A stretch of 64,000 nt of DNA. Origin: Rhodanobacter thiooxydans. GTDB taxonomy: Bacteria; Pseudomonadota; Gammaproteobacteria; Xanthomonadales; Rhodanobacteraceae. The notes beneath the pieces are model-generated. The model was given only the letters and a program-made list of their open reading frames with translations, searched no databases and had not been told where the DNA came from. Positions 61,277 to 64,000 of this stretch are shown here, one piece after another (the first letter of the stretch is position 1; every line of letters starts with the position of its first letter). The stretch covers positions 992,001 to 1,056,000 of the forward strand of contig NZ_CP127409.1 of the NCBI RefSeq assembly GCF_030291135.1. The letters run 5' to 3'. The translations under genes were made by a program, and so were the position numbers.

Positions 61277-61300
61277 GCCGGATCGTCGCAGTGCCTCCAG

Positions 61301-61333
61301 AGGCCCCTCCGTTCGGAGGGGCCTTTTCTTTTC
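61301..61333 (+). terminator. Rho-independent terminator after the START-like gene
   Basis: AGGCCCCTCC (61301-61310), loop GTTC, GGAGGGGCCT (61315-61324), followed by TTTCTTTTC. A perfect 10-bp GC stem with a T-rich tail, 24 bases past the stop. Confidence 0.92.
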
Positions 61334-61439
61334 GGGCCGCAGGCCAGTGTCTTGCGGTACATTGCGGGGCGATCCGCGACGATGGTCGGCGGGTTCGCCC
61401 GCGCTCGGCGCGGTATGCCGCCACAGCCTTCCACCGGAC

Positions 61440-62384
61440 ATGATCGAGACCGACCAGCTCACCCGACGCTATGGCAACCTGACCGCAGTGGACGCGCTGA
61501 GCATTCGTGTCGAGCCGGGCCAGGTGCTCGGCCTGCTTGGACCCAACGGCGCCGGCAAGTCCACCGCGATGCGCATGATCGCCGGGTTCCTGGTGCCCAG
61601 CTCGGGTACCGCGCGGGTGTGCGGCCATGACGTCGTTCGCGAGCCGCTGCAGGCCAAGCGCGCGCTTGGCTATTTGCCGGAAGGCGCGCCGAGCTACGGC
61701 GAGATGACCGTGCGCGAATTCCTGCAGTTCATCGCGCGCATGCGCGGGCTCAAGGCCGAGGCCGCCTACCGCCGGTTCGACGCGGTGGTGCAGCAGCTGC
61801 AACTGGAGGAAGTGCTCGGGCTGTGCATCGACACGCTGTCGAAGGGCCTGCGCCGGCGCGTGGGGCTGGCCCAGGCGATCCTGCACGATCCGCCGGTGCT
61901 GATGCTGGACGAGCCCACCGACGGCCTCGATCCGAACCAGAAGCACGCGGTGCGCCAGCTGATCGACGTGATGGCGCGCGACCGCACCATCCTGGTCTCC
62001 ACCCACCTGCTGGAGGAGGTGCATGCGCTGTGCAACCGGGTGGTGATTATCGCGCGCGGCAAGCTGCTGGCCGATGCCACGCCGGCCGAGCTGGAGGCGC
62101 GCTCGCGCTACCACGGCGCGGTGTCGTTCAGCGCGCCGGGCAGCGGCATGTCGCAGGAAATGCTGGGCCGCCTGCCGCAGGTGGCGGCGATCGAGGTGGA
62201 CCCGCTGGACGGCCGCATCACGGTGTTCCCGAAGCCGGGCGCGCGGATCCTGGAACCGGTCGAGACGCTGCTGCGCGAGCAGGGGCTGGAGGTGTCGGAG
62301 ATCCAGCTCGAACGCGGCCGGCTGGACGAGGTGTTCCGCCAGATCACCACGGGTGACGGCGATGGCGCCGGAGGCCGCGCGTGA
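61440..62384 (+). CDS. ABC-transporter ATPase, GldA/CcmA-like (314 aa)
   Basis: Walker A GPNGAGKST (about 36-44), ABC signature LSKGLRRRVGLAQ, Walker B VLMLDEPTDGLD, and H-loop STHLLEE. It is the GldA-type subunit of a three-part ABC system with the permease and the GldG-like protein that follow. Homologues occur in many non-gliding proteobacteria and probably move an envelope substrate. ATG 61440 follows the terminator region by 100 bases. Confidence 0.92.
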   Translation: MIETDQLTRRYGNLTAVDALSIRVEPGQVLGLLGPNGAGKSTAMRMIAGFLVPSSGTARVCGHDVVREPLQAKRALGYLPEGAPSYGEMTVREFLQFIARMRGLKAEAAYRRFDAVVQQLQLEEVLGLCIDTLSKGLRRRVGLAQAILHDPPVLMLDEPTDGLDPNQKHAVRQLIDVMARDRTILVSTHLLEEVHALCNRVVIIARGKLLADATPAELEARSRYHGAVSFSAPGSGMSQEMLGRLPQVAAIEVDPLDGRITVFPKPGARILEPVETLLREQGLEVSEIQLERGRLDEVFRQITTGDGDGAGGRA

Positions 62385-63115
62385 ACCCGGTCAACGCGGT
62401 GCTGCGGCGCGAACTGCGCAGCTATTTCGTGACGCCGGTGGCATACGTATTCCTGGTGATCTTCCTGGTGCTGGCCGGCATCCTCACCTTCTACGTGGGC
62501 GACTTCTACGAGCGCGGCCAGGCCGACCTGCAGCCGTTCTTCACGATGCACCCGTGGCTGTACCTGATCCTGGTGCCGGCGATCACCATGCGCATGTGGG
62601 CGGAGGAGGTCAAGGGCGGCACGCTGGAACTGCTGCTGACCCTGCCGCTGACGCTGTGGCAGGCGATGCTGGGGAAGTTCCTTGCCGCGTGGCTGTTCAT
62701 CGGGCTGGCCTTGCTGCTGACCTTTCCGATCTGGATCACCGTCAACTACCTCGGCTCGCCGGACAACGGCGTGATCCTGGCCGGTTACCTGGGCAGCTGG
62801 CTGATGGCCGGCAGCTTCATCGCGATCGGTGCCTGCCTGTCCGCGTTGACCCGCAGCCAGGTGGTGGCGTTCATCCTTACTGCGCTGGTGTGCGTGCTGC
62901 TGATCCTGGCCGGCCAGCCGCAGGTGCAGGATTTCTTCTCCGGCACGCTGCCGCGCAAGCTGATCAATGCGGTGGCGCACCTGTCCATGCTGCGGCACTT
63001 CGAGGCGATCGCGCGCGGCGTGCTGGATGTCCGCGACCTGGTGTACTTCCTGCTCAGCACGGTCGGCTGGCTGATCGCCGGCGTGCTGTTGCTCGACCTG
63101 AAGCGGACGCGCTGA
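62381..63115 (+). CDS. ABC-2-type permease, GldF-like (244 aa, GTG start)
   Basis: Six helices, N-terminus MNPVNAVLRRELRSYFVTPVAYVF with LRSYF as in the GldF/ABC-2 family. The GTG at 62381 lies in a GTGA with the ATPase stop. It pairs with the ATPase upstream and the GldG-like gene downstream. Confidence 0.92.
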   Translation: MNPVNAVLRRELRSYFVTPVAYVFLVIFLVLAGILTFYVGDFYERGQADLQPFFTMHPWLYLILVPAITMRMWAEEVKGGTLELLLTLPLTLWQAMLGKFLAAWLFIGLALLLTFPIWITVNYLGSPDNGVILAGYLGSWLMAGSFIAIGACLSALTRSQVVAFILTALVCVLLILAGQPQVQDFFSGTLPRKLINAVAHLSMLRHFEAIARGVLDVRDLVYFLLSTVGWLIAGVLLLDLKRTR

Positions 63116-63119
63116 CGCC

Positions 63120-64000
63120 ATGCCACGCTCGCGCCTGTATCGCCTGTTCACCACCCCGCTGCAGCTGACCCGGCGCGGCGTGCTGTATGGCGCGCTGGTG
63201 CTGCTGGTGCTGTTGTTCGTGCCATTGATCGTGGCCAGCAGCCGCTGGCTGCACGCCTCGCGGGTCGACCTCACCACCGACAAGCTGTACACGTTGACGC
63301 CGGGTACGCTGCATATCGTCGATACGCTGCAGCGGCCGCTGCGGCTGACCCTGTACTTTTCCGAACACGCCACCCGCGACCTGCCGCAGCTGCGCAGCTA
63401 CGAACAGCGCGTGCGCGAGATGCTGCAGGAGATGGTGGCGCGCTCGCATGGCCATATCCGCCTGCAGATCATCGACCCGGTGCCGTATTCCGACGACGAA
63501 GCCAGCGCCGAGGGCAACGGCCTGACCGCGGCGAACGGCGGCAGCAACGGCGAGCGGGTGTTCTTCGGCCTGGCCGGCAGCGCCATGTCCGGCGGTGTCG
63601 AGAACGAAGGCACCGACGACCGCGTGCCGGAGAAGACGCTGGCGATCGCCTTCTTCGACCCGGCCCGCGAGGCCTTCCTGGAATACGACATCGCCAAGCT
63701 GCTGTACGAGTTGAACCAGGCCAGCAAGCCGCCGATCGGGGTGATCAGCTCGCTGCCGGTCGAAGGCAACCCGATGCTCAGCGAGCAGCCATGGACGGTG
63801 CTGCAGCAGCTCGGCCAGCTGTTCGACGTGAGGACGCTGGATGCATCGACGCTGCAGAAGGTCGACGACAGCATCAAGGTGCTGCTGCTGATCCATCCCA
63901 AGCGGCTGCCGGCCGACGCGCAGTATGCGATCGACCAGTACGTGCTGCGAGGCGGCCACCTGGTGGTGTTCGTCGATCCCGATGCGGAACTCGACACCTC
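63120..64000 (+). CDS. GldG-like ABC auxiliary protein, 3' end outside the window
   Basis: The frame opens at ATG 63120, 4 bases after the permease stop, and is still open at the right edge (293 codons seen). A membrane helix (about 20-40) is followed by ASRVDLTTDKLYTLTPGT, VREMLQEM and IDPVPYSDDEASAEG, then VGVISSLPVEGNPM-like and LVVFVDPDA, the ABC_transp_aux (GldG) domain. It would complete the GldA-F-G set. An additional DUF4340-type partner is expected beyond the edge. Confidence 0.87.
   Translation, partial: MPRSRLYRLFTTPLQLTRRGVLYGALVLLVLLFVPLIVASSRWLHASRVDLTTDKLYTLTPGTLHIVDTLQRPLRLTLYFSEHATRDLPQLRSYEQRVREMLQEMVARSHGHIRLQIIDPVPYSDDEASAEGNGLTAANGGSNGERVFFGLAGSAMSGGVENEGTDDRVPEKTLAIAFFDPAREAFLEYDIAKLLYELNQASKPPIGVISSLPVEGNPMLSEQPWTVLQQLGQLFDVRTLDASTLQKVDDSIKVLLLIHPKRLPADAQYAIDQYVLRGGHLVVFVDPDAELDT

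Overview
The window is high-GC, densely packed bacterial DNA. Its gene content (clade I nos operon, ParC and MinCDE of gammaproteobacterial type, two lineages of cyclopropane synthase, TraB/GumN and DUF885 proteins) fits a gammaproteobacterium of the Xanthomonadales/Lysobacterales. A denitrifying member of the Rhodanobacteraceae (Rhodanobacter, Dyella or a relative) is my inference from gene content. No rRNA, tRNA or CRISPR was recognised.

Layout. (1) 1-2644: end of a small membrane protein, a ferritin-like/VIT1 metal transporter, dapE. (2) 2714-13054, minus strand: a complete nitrous-oxide reduction operon, read as ferredoxin-NADP reductase, apbE/nosX, nosR, nosZ, nosD, nosF, nosY, nosL, tatA. 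A near-consensus FNR/DNR box lies 41.5 bp from the inferred start site. (3) 13247-27385: a lipid-modification and photo/oxidative-stress region. It holds an eight-gene minus-strand operon (desaturase, FAD amine oxidase, DUF1365, CFA synthase, DUF2878, DUF1295, second CFA-like methyltransferase, lipocalin), then tspO, an esterase lipoprotein, photolyase phrB, an ECF sigma/RskA-type anti-sigma pair, and a secreted PF03640 protein, a DUF3034 protein and an exported truncated haemoglobin. Four of these transcription units share one promoter architecture, TGCRTCC-N16-CGTAY, which I read as the regulon of the local sigma factor.

(4) 27471-32352: an accessory cassette on the minus strand. It encodes a TIR-TM-TPR protein, a small beta-rich protein and a SLOG-four-TM protein, with a decayed second copy of the TIR 5' end between them. 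It looks like a Thoeris-like NAD-derived signalling defence system and is the best candidate in the window for something undescribed. (5) 32581-39168: penicillin-acylase-like hydrolase, phosphodiester glycosidase, NUDIX, a split lipoate ligase, and a MntA/HepT toxin-antitoxin module lying between an intact and a truncated copy of the same secreted-protein gene. (6) 39325-45136: parC, TraB/GumN protein, a 42-bp tandem repeat, small membrane proteins, and a lower-GC patch with LprI-like, MazG-like and EVE/PUA-like genes.

(7) 45473-54876: a fluoride riboswitch followed by crcB, DUF190 and cfa; a Bcr/CflA efflux pump; DUF2235 and DUF885 hydrolases; a PEP-mutase-family enzyme, AhpD-like protein, 3-methyladenine glycosylase, ChaB and an HExxH protein. 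(8) 54977-64000: GNAT-minC-minD-minE, a DesK/NarL-type two-component system, a START-like membrane-anchored protein with a strong terminator, and a GldA-GldF-GldG-like ABC system running off the right edge.

Most operons use 4-nt ATGA/GTGA stop-start overlaps, and these decided many of the start codons given here.
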